A stretch of DNA of 22,558 nucleotides from Euryarchaeota archaeon UBA602 (GTDB lineage: Archaea > Thermoplasmatota > Poseidoniia > Poseidoniales > Thalassarchaeaceae). The stretch lies in NCBI GenBank assembly GCA_002498455.1, contig DAHO01000021.1, positions 493-23,050 of the forward strand, given 5' to 3'. Every line of letters starts with the position of its first letter. Position 1 is the first letter of the stretch. Below, piece by piece: positions 1-8,477 of the stretch. The notes beneath the pieces were generated by a model. That model was not told the DNA's origin, made no database searches, and saw only the letters and a list, made by a program, of their open reading frames with translations. The translations under genes were made by a program, and so were the position numbers.

Positions 1-690
1 GGTACGCCTTATCCTCGCAAAAATTCTGAAGTCGCAGCGGATACTGATTCCAATGCTTACCACGTTTGGACGGGTCCCGGTGGGACGGATGGTGAAGGGG
101 CCTATCACGGCGAAGGCATCTTCATGTCAAGAAGTACGGACTCAGGTGAAACTTGGGAGCAAGACAGCATCCGAATCAGCCCGATTGAAGTCGTATCCTA
201 CGCCTTCCCACAAATTGATGCGGGTGACCCAGGTCGAATTGCCGTCATGTACCTCGGTAGTGAAAATGCGAGTGAATTGGGCCAACCCAATCTTGACGGT
301 GGTCCATGGGATGGAAATGCTCACTATGCAAATTCAAATGTCTCGTATCACTTGTATGTGACTTACAGTCTGAATGCTTTGGATGATAACCCTGTCTTCC
401 ACACCCTTCGAGTGACGGACGATCCCGTACAGGTGGGTAGCATTTGTCTGAACAGTGGTGATTGTCGTGACATCGGTGGATCTAATCGAAACCTGCTTGA
501 TTTCAATGATTTGCACATCGATCGGGAAGGTCGCGTCTACATGGCCTTCACAGACGGATGCTTTGGTGATTGTGCAGCGAAGGACAACCCACAACCTGAG
601 GACTCACGAAGTCGTCGCGGTGTGATGTGTTACATGGTCAGTGGCCCGAGTTTGTACGCAGATGTCGGTGATCTACCCAATCCAAATTGA
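1..690 (+). CDS. BNR/Asp-box repeat protein, C-terminal fragment
   Basis: The frame is open from base 1 to the TGA at 688-690, so this is the 3' end of a gene that starts outside the window. The visible 229 residues contain a clear Asp-box (S-x-D-x-G-x-T-W, 'SRSTDSGETW', encoded near 127-156). This is the signature turn of sialidase/BNR-type beta-propeller blades. The rest is Asp/Gly/Asn-rich with many short beta-like segments and several Cys residues, which fits an extracellular protein. No transmembrane helix is visible at the C-terminus, so the product is either secreted or anchored through the missing N-terminal part. The next gene, a secreted protease, starts 59 bases downstream on the same strand. 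Asp-boxes occur in many propeller proteins, so sialidase activity cannot be inferred. The substrate is unknown. Confidence 0.75.
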   Translation, partial: GTPYPRKNSEVAADTDSNAYHVWTGPGGTDGEGAYHGEGIFMSRSTDSGETWEQDSIRISPIEVVSYAFPQIDAGDPGRIAVMYLGSENASELGQPNLDGGPWDGNAHYANSNVSYHLYVTYSLNALDDNPVFHTLRVTDDPVQVGSICLNSGDCRDIGGSNRNLLDFNDLHIDREGRVYMAFTDGCFGDCAAKDNPQPEDSRSRRGVMCYMVSGPSLYADVGDLPNPN

Positions 691-749
691 AATCGACAGG
701 AATACTCAATCTGGCGAACGCTCTAAATTGGGAATAGTTTGGCACCATC

Positions 750-3215
750 ATGCGGCGTAGTTTGCTTGCCATGTTTATCTTGGCAATTTTCGTTTCCTCA
801 ACCTCTTCAGCAGGTCTGATTCATGACCTCAATCCAAGGGGTGATGTCAGCGTCATGGATGGCGATTTGATTGACCATCTATCCTCGGATGATTCTCTCG
901 AAGTCATCGCTCAATTCACCACACCAGTCGATGATTTCAAGCGACAACGGATTGCAGAAATTGGGTTGGCAACACTCGGCGAAATGCGTGTTCTGCACGG
1001 TGGTCTGTACGAAGGGACTCCCGAACAAATCCGCCATCTTTCGATGATGGAGGATGTATTTTTCATCGAGCGAAATCGTTTGCTTGAACACTTCTACCTG
1101 CCGGGTGACCCCACAAATGCTTCCGCAATGATGCACGAAACGGTGCACGTCGTCAACTCCTCGTTGTCTTGGCACAGAGCACTGATCGATCGTGACGGTC
1201 AAGTCATCTTCGATAATTTGGCCTTTGCCGAATGGGATGGGGACGGTACGACTGCAGTCGATCTAGACACGGGAATCGATGGGGAACATCCGGATTTTGA
1301 TTGTGGAGAGCCTTGGACAGGTGAGAAGTTGATTTGGTCTGCCAAATGGTCTGGTGTCGCATGGGTCGATGCGCCGAATTGCAATTCAGATACTTCATCC
1401 GGTCACGGTACCCACGTAGGTGGTACCATTGCGGGCAATGGAGATGCCAGTGCAGGTCGCAGACTTGGTACGGCCAAGGGAGCACAAATTGTGGCATTGG
1501 GTACCGGTGACGGTGCCAGCATTTTTGCCGCCGAACAAGGTCTTGAATGGACCTATGAAAACTCAAGGCCGGGATTGAACGATTTCAACATTCGTGTTGT
1601 ATCCAATTCATGGGGGACCAACGGAGATTACAATCCCTCAAATGTGATTGCGCAATTGACCAATCGCCTCACCTACGACAATGCAGTTGCTGTGATTTTC
1701 GCAGCCTCAAATTCGGGTGGAAGTGGAGCGGAAAGTGATGATGATTTGCGCACAAATGTGTATGCCAATACTCCCTCCGCGATTTCAGTGGCCGCCCTGA
1801 CTCACGATGGTGGTGCCATTACTTCTTTCTCCTCTCGCGGTTGGATTAATCAACAACATACGTGGCCTGATATCGGTGCTCCCGGGCGAGACATTTGGGC
1901 CACTGCTCCACGTGCCACCGCCATTGACGCCTCTACTCGAACACAGGGGGACCTGTACTACATGGCGATTAGCGGCACCAGTATGGCGACACCTCACATC
2001 GGGGGCATCGCGACAGTATTGATCGATGTCGCTCCGTCATTGGGGACTGCATGGTACCAATACGAAGATCACGATGAAGGAACTGCCATGGTGACCGGTG
2101 AATCGGCACAAGGTTTCCAAAATGCAGAATGGTTCAGTGCCAATGAAACGCGTGTCCATGAGGTGGAGTTGATTCTAGAGTTGACCGCGCAGTATGATTT
2201 ACTGAAGAATCAATGTGAAGCAGGCAATGATGAAGACAGCTGCAATGATATTCCTGAACAGTGTTATGTTTCAAGTCAAACCAACTTGTGTCATGATTGG
2301 CGCGTTGGACATGGTTTGGTCCATGTAGACCATGCTGTGGCATTGGCTCGAACGTTGCAATTGCTACGCGATTCAGATGGCGACGGATTCGTCGATCATC
2401 CTGAAGTTACAGTTTGGGATGCGAACAACTACTACATGGACATGATTGGAGTTCAAGAAATTCCGCTTGAAACAGATCAACTCCGGCATGCTTGGAAGGG
2501 TGAGTGGAGCCATTTCAACAACGGCCCAACCAGTACGTTTGGGACCTATGCCACGGATGATCGACACTATGTTTGGATTCCAAATGGTACGACAGAAATG
2601 CAAGTTGCGTTCACCTCATTGGAATGGAATACCGACAATGCTCAAATTGCTCAGATACGACCCAACATCGATCTTGGAGAAGATGGAAGTGATGACGCAG
2701 CTGGTCAGGGGACGAAAACGGGTGATACTTTGCACATCGTCTTGGATATCGACGAAGAACACTGGGGAAAGTGGTGTGAATTTGACGTCACCGGAACCGC
2801 GATTTCACTGTTCACAGAGGTTTTGAGTGGGTCTGAGTTCATGGAACCACGAGTCCCCTACACGGTTGATGTGTTGTTAAAATTAGACATTTCCGAGCCC
2901 GTCTTTATTCAGTTTGAGCAGCGCTTGGATGGTTATACCGACTTGGATCCAGCAGTGCCCAGTTCAGATTATGATTCCAGCAATGCGGGCAACTTGATTT
3001 ACATTCGTCCAGTCTATGACCAGAGTCGAATTCCATTGTGGGAGTCATCAGTTTCAGCCCATTCTGATTCTGGATTCCATTTGGATTTCATCATCATCAT
3101 CGTGATACTCAATGTGGTTTTATTCGGTATTGCCGTTTTGGTTAGGAACAAAATGTACTCTACTCTGGATGTCGAAATCATCGAGGCTTCCTTGGAGGGA
3201 GAAAGCGGCGATTAA
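750..3215 (+). CDS. Secreted, membrane-anchored subtilisin-like serine protease (S8 family)
   Basis: This 821-residue protein begins with a signal peptide (residues 1 to about 21, ending SSTSSAG). An I9-like propeptide region follows at about 49-113. The S8 catalytic domain comes next: Asp173 in 'DLDTGIDGEHPDF', His219 in 'SGHGTHVGGTIAG', oxyanion Asn321 in 'AASNSGG', and Ser411 in 'SGTSMATPHIGG'. All four catalytic positions are intact. After the catalytic domain there is a Cys-containing segment (about 489-514), a calcium-binding type Asp-rich loop (541-550, 'DSDGDGFVDH') and a beta-rich region. A single transmembrane helix (about 778-798) and a 23-residue acidic tail close the protein. The expected topology is an external protease tethered by its C-terminus. 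It probably degrades extracellular or surface protein, perhaps for nutrition, but the substrate cannot be read from sequence. The start codon is supported by the signal peptide immediately following it. Confidence 0.93.
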   Translation: MRRSLLAMFILAIFVSSTSSAGLIHDLNPRGDVSVMDGDLIDHLSSDDSLEVIAQFTTPVDDFKRQRIAEIGLATLGEMRVLHGGLYEGTPEQIRHLSMMEDVFFIERNRLLEHFYLPGDPTNASAMMHETVHVVNSSLSWHRALIDRDGQVIFDNLAFAEWDGDGTTAVDLDTGIDGEHPDFDCGEPWTGEKLIWSAKWSGVAWVDAPNCNSDTSSGHGTHVGGTIAGNGDASAGRRLGTAKGAQIVALGTGDGASIFAAEQGLEWTYENSRPGLNDFNIRVVSNSWGTNGDYNPSNVIAQLTNRLTYDNAVAVIFAASNSGGSGAESDDDLRTNVYANTPSAISVAALTHDGGAITSFSSRGWINQQHTWPDIGAPGRDIWATAPRATAIDASTRTQGDLYYMAISGTSMATPHIGGIATVLIDVAPSLGTAWYQYEDHDEGTAMVTGESAQGFQNAEWFSANETRVHEVELILELTAQYDLLKNQCEAGNDEDSCNDIPEQCYVSSQTNLCHDWRVGHGLVHVDHAVALARTLQLLRDSDGDGFVDHPEVTVWDANNYYMDMIGVQEIPLETDQLRHAWKGEWSHFNNGPTSTFGTYATDDRHYVWIPNGTTEMQVAFTSLEWNTDNAQIAQIRPNIDLGEDGSDDAAGQGTKTGDTLHIVLDIDEEHWGKWCEFDVTGTAISLFTEVLSGSEFMEPRVPYTVDVLLKLDISEPVFIQFEQRLDGYTDLDPAVPSSDYDSSNAGNLIYIRPVYDQSRIPLWESSVSAHSDSGFHLDFIIIIVILNVVLFGIAVLVRNKMYSTLDVEIIEASLEGESGD

Positions 3216-3258
3216 GGTCCAAACATCTCTTCATTAAGGTTCATGGAAATTTGACTCC

Positions 3259-3981
3259 ATGCCAGGAAACTTTCTCATCGTCGGTGGAAACAGTGATATC
3301 GCCAAAGTTCTCACTGAAAATTTGTTAAGTCAGGATGCCAACATTACCTTGCTAGTTCGTCAGGAAAATTTACCCACCGACCCTACGAAAAGCATCGATA
3401 TCGTTGTAGGCGATGCTACCCAAGAAGGTGATCTGCAAAAAGCCGTGCAGACTGCATCGGACAAAGGGACGTTAGATGGGATTGTACACTGTGTGGGCTC
3501 TATCGTCATCCGCCCCCCTCATGCCATGAAGAAAGAGGGCTTTGAAGAAGTGATATCAACGAACTTAACCTCGGCGTTTCTGACACTATCGATTGGTGGG
3601 AAATCCATGCTCCGTAACGGGGGTGGGCGAATGGTATTCTGCTCCAGCGTGGCGGGTTCAATCGGTTTGGTAAATCATGAAGCCATTTCGGCGGCCAAAG
3701 GCGGTATTGAATCGATGGTCCGTTCAGCGGCCGCGACCTACGCTCAACGTGGGCTTAGAATCAACGCGGTTGCACCCGGTTTGACCGACACCAAAATGGC
3801 GTCAAAGATTCTTGCGAGTGATGCCATGCGAGAGACTGCAGAATCGAAAATTCCACTGCGACGACTCAATCAAAAGCAAGAAATTGCACAAACCATTCAC
3901 TGGCTGTTAACGGCGGCACCTGACAATATGACTGGACAAGTGCTTCACTTGGACGGTGGAATGTCAAACATCCTTGTCTAG
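3259..3981 (+). CDS. Short-chain dehydrogenase/reductase (SDR) lacking the catalytic Tyr
   Basis: This 240-residue protein has the length and layout of a classical SDR. It has an N-terminal nucleotide-binding loop 'GGNSDIA' (residues 9-15, a variant of TGxxxGIG), an NNAG-equivalent 'CVGS' (88-91), the helix-4 Asn102, a Ser at 129-130 in 'FCSSVAGS', and Lys147. The 'NAVAPG' segment after beta-6 and a C-terminal 'TGQVLHLDGG' are typical. The active-site Tyr of YxxxK is replaced by Ile143 ('ISAAK', 143-147). Divergent SDRs with an 'NHEAI..AK' motif are known to me from other genomes, so this looks like a subfamily trait and not a sequencing error. Its substrate is unknown. It starts 43 bases after the protease stop. 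Its TAG stop shares a CTAG with the stop of the convergent methyltransferase gene. Confidence 0.88.
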   Translation: MPGNFLIVGGNSDIAKVLTENLLSQDANITLLVRQENLPTDPTKSIDIVVGDATQEGDLQKAVQTASDKGTLDGIVHCVGSIVIRPPHAMKKEGFEEVISTNLTSAFLTLSIGGKSMLRNGGGRMVFCSSVAGSIGLVNHEAISAAKGGIESMVRSAAATYAQRGLRINAVAPGLTDTKMASKILASDAMRETAESKIPLRRLNQKQEIAQTIHWLLTAAPDNMTGQVLHLDGGMSNILV

Positions 3982-4595
3982 AGATTTTTCTTGAGGATAA
4001 ATGACAGTGTTCCAGCCCATTCAGATGTTTGTGCTGCCCTAAACATCTGAATAACTTCGAATCCAGCACTTTCTGCCATAATTTTCCACTCAATTTGGCT
4101 GTACATCGCCATTCGGACACCGACTTTTTCTGACCATCCATGACAGTCTTCATTTTCTAGATAATGATCGATTCCGAAGGCAAAAATTCCACCTTTACAC
4201 AACCAGTATTGATTCACATGATTGAGAAAAGCGGGGATGTCCTCAAGATAATACAGAACTTCCATTGAGTGGACCAAATCAACAGGAGATTGTGGGTTCC
4301 ATATTGACAAATCGGCCTGGATGTACGTTCCCTCAATGTCAATGGATTGAGCACGTTCAATCATGGAGGCCGCCCCATCAACGCCCATGGCTTGAGTGCA
4401 GTTTGGCATTCCATTCAGCAATCGTACTACCCAACCATTCCCACAGCCTGCATCGATCGCTGTAAAGTCCCGCCCTTCGAATTGTTCAATGGCAGCCCCA
4501 AGAATTTCCTTAACGGCAGGGGCGTGTCCTGTCTCCATCCCTACATCTTTGCCGAGCTGGGCCCATTCGGAAAAAACCTCAGTTGCGGGTCTCAT
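3978..4595 (-). CDS. SAM-dependent class I methyltransferase
   Basis: This is a 205-residue Rossmann-fold methyltransferase. Motif I is 'AIDAGCGNG' (46-54). The acidic strand-2 motif is 'GVDGAASMIERA' (71-82). An 'ADLSIW' segment follows (94-99), and 'VDLVHSMEVLYYLED' (105-119) corresponds to motifs IV/post-IV. This is the pattern of small-molecule Methyltransf_11/25 enzymes. The start is supported by a strong Shine-Dalgarno run, GGAGGAGGG on the minus strand (4600-4608), just before ATG 4593-4595. The gene is the last of an apparent operon with the ZPR1-like gene (12 bases between stop and start). The methyl acceptor cannot be told from sequence. Linkage to a ZPR1-like protein hints at a translation-related role, but this is only inference. 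Confidence 0.85.
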   Translation of the reverse strand: MRPATEVFSEWAQLGKDVGMETGHAPAVKEILGAAIEQFEGRDFTAIDAGCGNGWVVRLLNGMPNCTQAMGVDGAASMIERAQSIDIEGTYIQADLSIWNPQSPVDLVHSMEVLYYLEDIPAFLNHVNQYWLCKGGIFAFGIDHYLENEDCHGWSEKVGVRMAMYSQIEWKIMAESAGFEVIQMFRAAQTSEWAGTLSFILKKNL

Positions 4596-4607
4596 TTTTC
4601 CCTCCTC

Positions 4608-5231
4608 CTATTCTTCAGTGACCGGGCCGGCTCTCGATTGTGCGGCGCCAGCCTCCATCAATCCAGCGGCAGAACCAACGGGTAAGTCGTCAATTTCTTC
4701 GGGCGTGAGGGGCCTTGATTCGACATTGTCTGCGAGAATCATTGAATGGCCATGTGGGTCAAGGAATTCGAGTGTCGCACCACGTTGCCCTTCGCGGATT
4801 TCCAACATGGCTTCAGTAAGTGTAGTCAGTTCTGCGATTGCATCTTGATGGCCTTCAGTCGCAGCCTGCCTCCCAACCATATCGATGACGTCCTGAAATC
4901 GATTTAGAACACCCTCGATATTTGACACGTATCCGGTAGAGTGTGAACCAGGGCGTACCTCTAAATCCAATTCCACCAATCGGACCGTACACGCAGAACC
5001 GCGAATGACACGGATTTGTAGGTCCTCAGCAGAATCAATGTGATACGATTGACAGGCACCTTCTCTCGCTTCGGCAGGGATGAAATCCGTCTGCCTCCAA
5101 CCACAGCCTGGACATGTCAGTGTAACTTGTGTATGTTCACCGAAATAGGCAATTTCTTCAGTGTGAGCGAGCATCGATATTCCTCCTTCGTGCCCGCAAA
5201 TGACACAAGAAACATCGATTGTACTCTCCAT
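4608..5231 (-). CDS. ZPR1-type zinc finger protein
   Basis: This is a 207-residue protein with an N-terminal four-Cys zinc ribbon of the ZPR1 type: Cys9-x2-Cys12 and Cys40-x2-Cys43, with the finger arms separated by 27 residues and 'CPGCGWRQTDF' after strand 2. The following region (about 60-120) contains 'IRVIRGSACTVRLVELDLEVRPGS', which resembles the beta-barrel half of a ZPR1 module, and 'GYVSNIEGVL' is a characteristic stretch. In eukaryotes ZPR1 binds the elongation factor eEF1A and acts as its folding chaperone. Archaeal single-module homologues are thought to be related, but their partner here is inferred only. The C-terminal part (about 125-207) is acidic and helical. The gene lies between the SepF-like gene (30 bases upstream) and the methyltransferase gene (12 bases downstream), as part of one transcription unit. 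Confidence 0.8.
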   Translation of the reverse strand: MESTIDVSCVICGHEGGISMLAHTEEIAYFGEHTQVTLTCPGCGWRQTDFIPAEAREGACQSYHIDSAEDLQIRVIRGSACTVRLVELDLEVRPGSHSTGYVSNIEGVLNRFQDVIDMVGRQAATEGHQDAIAELTTLTEAMLEIREGQRGATLEFLDPHGHSMILADNVESRPLTPEEIDDLPVGSAAGLMEAGAAQSRAGPVTEE

Positions 5232-5261
5232 AACACTCTCTCCATCCGGTGGGGTATGAAC

Positions 5262-5705
5262 CTATGCGTCTGGTGCGAAGATTTCGTTTTCAACGCCCTT
5301 TACCGCAGCTAAGCCAGCAGGCAGCAAAACCAGTCGATCTTCACCGACTTGAACCAGAGAACCCCCCAAATCACCTTCGATTAGTTCTTGCAAACGCGCA
5401 ATACAGTTTGCGAATTCAATTTCACGATGGATCAGGCGCTTTAGTTCAACGATGGCCACATCTCCTTCAGCAACCCAGTCAAACAACTTCTCGATGCCGC
5501 TGGAATCGTGTAAAACTGCCCGATGAATGATAGCTTCTCCACGCATCATCGGCACGGGGGCATCGGGATATAAATCACCTAAATCGTGATACTGCTGGGC
5601 AGGTACTATCGGTTCTGGTTGCGATTCCGCAATGGAGGGCATGTCCATCCAACGAGGGGCGTCCCCTTCCTCCATGGGCTGCCGAAACCACTGGCAATTC
5701 TTCAA
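5262..5705 (-). CDS. sepF: SepF-like cell division protein (FtsZ membrane anchor), start uncertain
   Basis: The C-terminal half (about residues 57-137 of the longest reading) follows the archaeal SepF pattern. A strand-helix ('AIIHRAVLHDSSGIEKLFDW') is followed by 'EGDVAIVELKRL', a long helix, then 'GDLGGSLVQVGEDRLVLLPAG'. This matches the order 'DGDLVIADITRL ... VDGDIVQKGDD-xx-IVTPTG' of haloarchaeal SepF. In archaea SepF links FtsZ to the membrane. The N-terminal 55 residues are Pro/Asp-rich and poorly conserved. The longest reading starts at a TTG (5703-5705) without a well-spaced ribosome site. ATG codons at residues 11, 20 and 22 (first bases at 5675, 5648 and 5642) are alternatives. An obvious amphipathic membrane-targeting helix, expected at a SepF N-terminus, is not seen. 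The gene heads an apparent operon with the ZPR1-like and methyltransferase genes and is divergent from the proteasome gene. Confidence 0.7.
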   Translation of the reverse strand: MKNCQWFRQPMEEGDAPRWMDMPSIAESQPEPIVPAQQYHDLGDLYPDAPVPMMRGEAIIHRAVLHDSSGIEKLFDWVAEGDVAIVELKRLIHREIEFANCIARLQELIEGDLGGSLVQVGEDRLVLLPAGLAAVKGVENEIFAPDA

Positions 5706-5860
5706 TCCTCGGACCCATTTGACTTCATAGGTTCAAGAACCGTCGCGAACCGAGGGGGTCCGAGGTGAGTACGGGGTTGTTCAGACGAGGGATTCAAAAG
5801 CCCCCCTGTTCTGGACAGTTTACCCCCGTGCGCTTTTGCGCAGCTCTTGGAGGAATTTGA
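5706..5860. promoter_or_regulatory. Divergent intergenic region between sepF-like and proteasome beta genes
   Basis: This 155-base gap separates two divergently transcribed units, so it should carry promoters for both. I could not identify a convincing TATA box or BRE by eye. It holds a short G-rich tract (about 5750-5780). The proteasome-side Shine-Dalgarno GGAGG (5849-5853) sits 7 bases before the psmB ATG. The ORFs in this stretch on the minus strand lack protein-like composition. Confidence 0.45.
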
Positions 5861-6487
5861 ATGGACGCGGATATGGCAGCAGTGAAGACGGGTACGAGTA
5901 CAGTAGGGATTTGTTTCGATGGGGGCGTTGTTGTCGGCGCCGACCACCGAGCCACAATGGGACATTTTGTCGCCAACAAGAGTGTGAAGAAGTTGTTCCG
6001 AATCGCAGACAACCTTGCATTGACCACAGCCGGTTTGGTCGGACACGCACAGTCTCTATCGCGAACACTCGCTGCAGAGATGAGTTTGTTTGAATTGAAG
6101 CGTGGCCAGCAGATGACTGTCAAGGGTGCAGCGACCATGACTGCGAATATTCTCGTCGGTCGACCTCACTGGGTGCAACTGCTCATCGCCGGTGTCGACG
6201 ACACAGGTGGCAGTGTGTATTCGATCGATTCAGCCGGTGGTTCAATCCCGGACGAATATTGTGCCACAGGTTCAGGTTCTCCGTACATGTACGGTGTTTT
6301 GGAAGATCAGTTCAAATCCGGTATGACTGAGAAAGAAGCCCTCAAGGTGGCTGCAAAGGCATTGCTCGCCAGCGCACAGCGCGACGCAGCCAGTGGTAAT
6401 GGTATGGATTTGGCAGTCATTACTCAAAAAACAGGTTTCCGACAATTGGACGAAACTGAACTCGCCGCATTGCTCAAGCAGTGCTAA
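5861..6487 (+). CDS. psmB: 20S proteasome beta subunit (catalytic, N-terminal Thr hydrolase)
   Basis: This 208-residue protein is a typical archaeal beta subunit. A short propeptide (residues 1-11, ending K-T-G) precedes the autocatalytic cleavage site Gly11|Thr12. The mature N-terminus reads T-S-T-V-G-I. In mature numbering the catalytic triad is present: Thr1 (T12), Asp17 (D28 in 'GADHRAT') and Lys33 (K44 in 'KSVKKLF'). The 'GSGSPYMYGVLE' segment and C-terminal helices match the family. It forms the inner rings of the 20S core, which degrades proteins fed by PAN-type or Cdc48-type ATPases. The start is supported by GGAGG seven bases upstream. The downstream neighbour is aCPSF1, an adjacency also seen in other archaea such as Methanothermobacter (recalled, not searched). 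No alpha subunit is in the window. Confidence 0.96.
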   Translation: MDADMAAVKTGTSTVGICFDGGVVVGADHRATMGHFVANKSVKKLFRIADNLALTTAGLVGHAQSLSRTLAAEMSLFELKRGQQMTVKGAATMTANILVGRPHWVQLLIAGVDDTGGSVYSIDSAGGSIPDEYCATGSGSPYMYGVLEDQFKSGMTEKEALKVAAKALLASAQRDAASGNGMDLAVITQKTGFRQLDETELAALLKQC

Positions 6488-6494
6488 TATTCCC

Positions 6495-6529
6495 GGCGCA
6501 CGCGCCTCCTTTGCCCCATCTTTGATGGG
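6495..6529 (+). other. Two tandem hairpins between psmB and aCPSF1
   Basis: Two perfect inverted repeats lie back to back in the 82-base gap. GGCGC-AC-GCGCC is at 6495-6506 (a 4-5 bp stem with a tiny loop). CCCATC-TTT-GATGGG is at 6515-6529 (6 bp stem, 3-base loop). They could form the 3' end of the psmB message or the 5' leader of the aCPSF1 message. No long U tract follows, so a simple intrinsic terminator is not supported. Confidence 0.4.
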
Positions 6530-6555
6530 TCTATGATGAGTGTGTACCGGGCCGT

Positions 6556-6563
6556 AAGGAGGT
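6556..6563 (+). promoter_or_regulatory. Strong Shine-Dalgarno of the aCPSF1 gene
   Basis: AAGGAGGT is followed by six bases and then ATG at 6570. This near-consensus ribosome binding site fixes the aCPSF1 start and indicates independent translation from psmB. Confidence 0.8.
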
Positions 6564-6569
6564 CTAGAC

Positions 6570-8477
6570 ATGCGTCTTTCATTCCAGCAAGTGAAGAAGA
6601 AAATTGAGAGTATGGTCCCATCAGGTATCGATTATGATGTGGACTTAGAAGCCGCAAGTATTGCCATCGTAACCAACGATCCAGAGGCATTTTCCGGTAC
6701 CGACAGTTTGGCGGGTAAAATTGCCAAGTCGATCAAGCGTCGAATTGAGGTGCGCCCTTCATCATCCATTATGATGGATTCTGAGGACGCGGAGAAGAAA
6801 ATCATCGAGATGCTCCCAGCAGAAGCCGGATTGAAACGAGTCTACTTCGATGGAGCGATTTGTGAATGCACGATTGTTTGTGATGACCCCGGGGTCGCAG
6901 TCGGTCCGAAAGGGGCGACGGTGCGAGCGATTCGAGATGAGATTGGATGGATTGTTCGTACTGAGCGATTTGCAGCAGTCGAGAGTCGAACCATGCACAA
7001 TATCCGCAAATATCGTCAAGAGAATGCAGATGACCGTAAGGCCCTGTTACGGAAGTTTGGTACTCGAATTTACCGCCCTCAACGCCCGGGTGAACCCTGG
7101 TGCAGGCTAACCGCATTGGGCTCATACCGCGAAGTAGGTCGGGCAATGCATTTGGTGACCACGAATGAATCGAAAGTGGTCGTCGATGTCGGTGCAAAGC
7201 CAACCAATAATTTGAGTGAAGTAGCTCCTTATTTCAATGCACCAGAGTTGATGCCATTCGAGAATCTAGATGCGATTGTGATTACGCATGCACACATCGA
7301 CCATATCGGCCAACTTCCGGTGATGTACAAGTATGGATACAGGGGTCCAGTGTATTGTACTCCCCCAACAAGAGACCTCATGGTTTTGCTCCAAAGTGAC
7401 TACATCAAAGTCGCTTCTGCAGAAGGAAATCCCCCTCCTTACAGCCTTGCTGATGTACAAGAGATGATCAAACACATTGTGGATGTACAATGGGGCAAAA
7501 CGATTGACATTGCCCCCGACATCAAACTCACAATGTACAATGCCGGGCACATCTTAGGTTCCTCTTCACTTCACATGCACATCGGTGAAGGCAAGCATAA
7601 CATTGTGTTTAGTGGAGACATCAAGTATGAGAAATCATGGCTATACGATGCCGCCGCGATACGCTTTCCTCGCGTAGAGACACTCATCATGGAATCAACC
7701 TATGGGGGAGCAAAGGATTTCCAACCCACCCGTCAAGAAGCGACGCAAGAATTGCAGGATTTGATTCAACGTGCTTTGTCAAGGAAGGGCAAGATTTTCT
7801 GCCCTGTGTTTGCAGTCGGGCGTTCGCAAGAAGTCATGATTGCCATTGACCAATTGTTCAAGTCCGGAACATGTGAACCGGTGACGGTCTGGTTGGATGG
7901 AATGATCACCGAGGCTACGGCCATTCATGCGAGCCACCCTGAGGCACTGAATCGAGATTTACGCAAGAAGGTCCTCAAAGGTGGAGAAGAAAACCCATTC
8001 AATTCAACATGGTTCCGCAAGGTCAGTGGACGTGAACAGCGCGAGAGTATTTTGCTGGACCCCAGTCCTTGCATTGTTCTTGCAACCTCTGGAATGATGA
8101 CGGGTGGCCCCATCGTTGAATATTTCAAAAACTGGGCTCCTGAACCGAACAATACCCTGTGTTTCGTCGGATATCAAGCAGACGGGACCCTCGGTCGCCG
8201 ACTTCAGAAAGGCTTTGCTGAAGTGCCAATTAATGATCAAGGTCAAACACACATGGTTTCCATTGGATGCGACGTCATTACAATCGATGGTTTCAGCGGT
8301 CACAGTGATCGACGTCAGTTGATGGACTACGTGAAGGCCATGAACCCAAAGCCGCGCACCATTATCTGCCATCATGGCGATGCCTCAACCTGCGCAGAAT
8401 TCCGAAAAGATCTCGCGAGTACCTACCGAATTCGTACGCATGCACCCAAGAATCTGGAGACATTGCGTCTCTTCTAA
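6570..8477 (+). CDS. aCPSF1, KH-domain beta-CASP ribonuclease (transcription termination factor)
   Basis: This 635-residue protein has the full archaeal CPSF1/FttA architecture. Two N-terminal KH-like domains come first, the second with GxxG 'VGPKGA' (G112-G115). A metallo-beta-lactamase domain follows with motif 2 'THAHIDH' (His240, His242, Asp244, His245), motif 3 His327 and motif 4 Asp350 ('FSGD'). The inserted beta-CASP domain has Glu375 ('ESTYGG'), His578 ('SGHSD') and His601/602 ('HHGD'). All metal-ligand positions I can place are intact. The family cleaves nascent transcripts at U-rich sites and drives transcription termination in archaea, acting with RNA polymerase. The full length matches family norms. 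Its stop (8475-8477) overlaps the stop of the convergent small membrane protein gene. Confidence 0.96.
   Translation: MRLSFQQVKKKIESMVPSGIDYDVDLEAASIAIVTNDPEAFSGTDSLAGKIAKSIKRRIEVRPSSSIMMDSEDAEKKIIEMLPAEAGLKRVYFDGAICECTIVCDDPGVAVGPKGATVRAIRDEIGWIVRTERFAAVESRTMHNIRKYRQENADDRKALLRKFGTRIYRPQRPGEPWCRLTALGSYREVGRAMHLVTTNESKVVVDVGAKPTNNLSEVAPYFNAPELMPFENLDAIVITHAHIDHIGQLPVMYKYGYRGPVYCTPPTRDLMVLLQSDYIKVASAEGNPPPYSLADVQEMIKHIVDVQWGKTIDIAPDIKLTMYNAGHILGSSSLHMHIGEGKHNIVFSGDIKYEKSWLYDAAAIRFPRVETLIMESTYGGAKDFQPTRQEATQELQDLIQRALSRKGKIFCPVFAVGRSQEVMIAIDQLFKSGTCEPVTVWLDGMITEATAIHASHPEALNRDLRKKVLKGGEENPFNSTWFRKVSGREQRESILLDPSPCIVLATSGMMTGGPIVEYFKNWAPEPNNTLCFVGYQADGTLGRRLQKGFAEVPINDQGQTHMVSIGCDVITIDGFSGHSDRRQLMDYVKAMNPKPRTIICHHGDASTCAEFRKDLASTYRIRTHAPKNLETLRLF

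Noticed and set aside
5702..6138. Minus-strand ORFs over the psmB start
   Set aside because: Their translations lack protein-like patterns and are antisense to an unambiguous proteasome gene.
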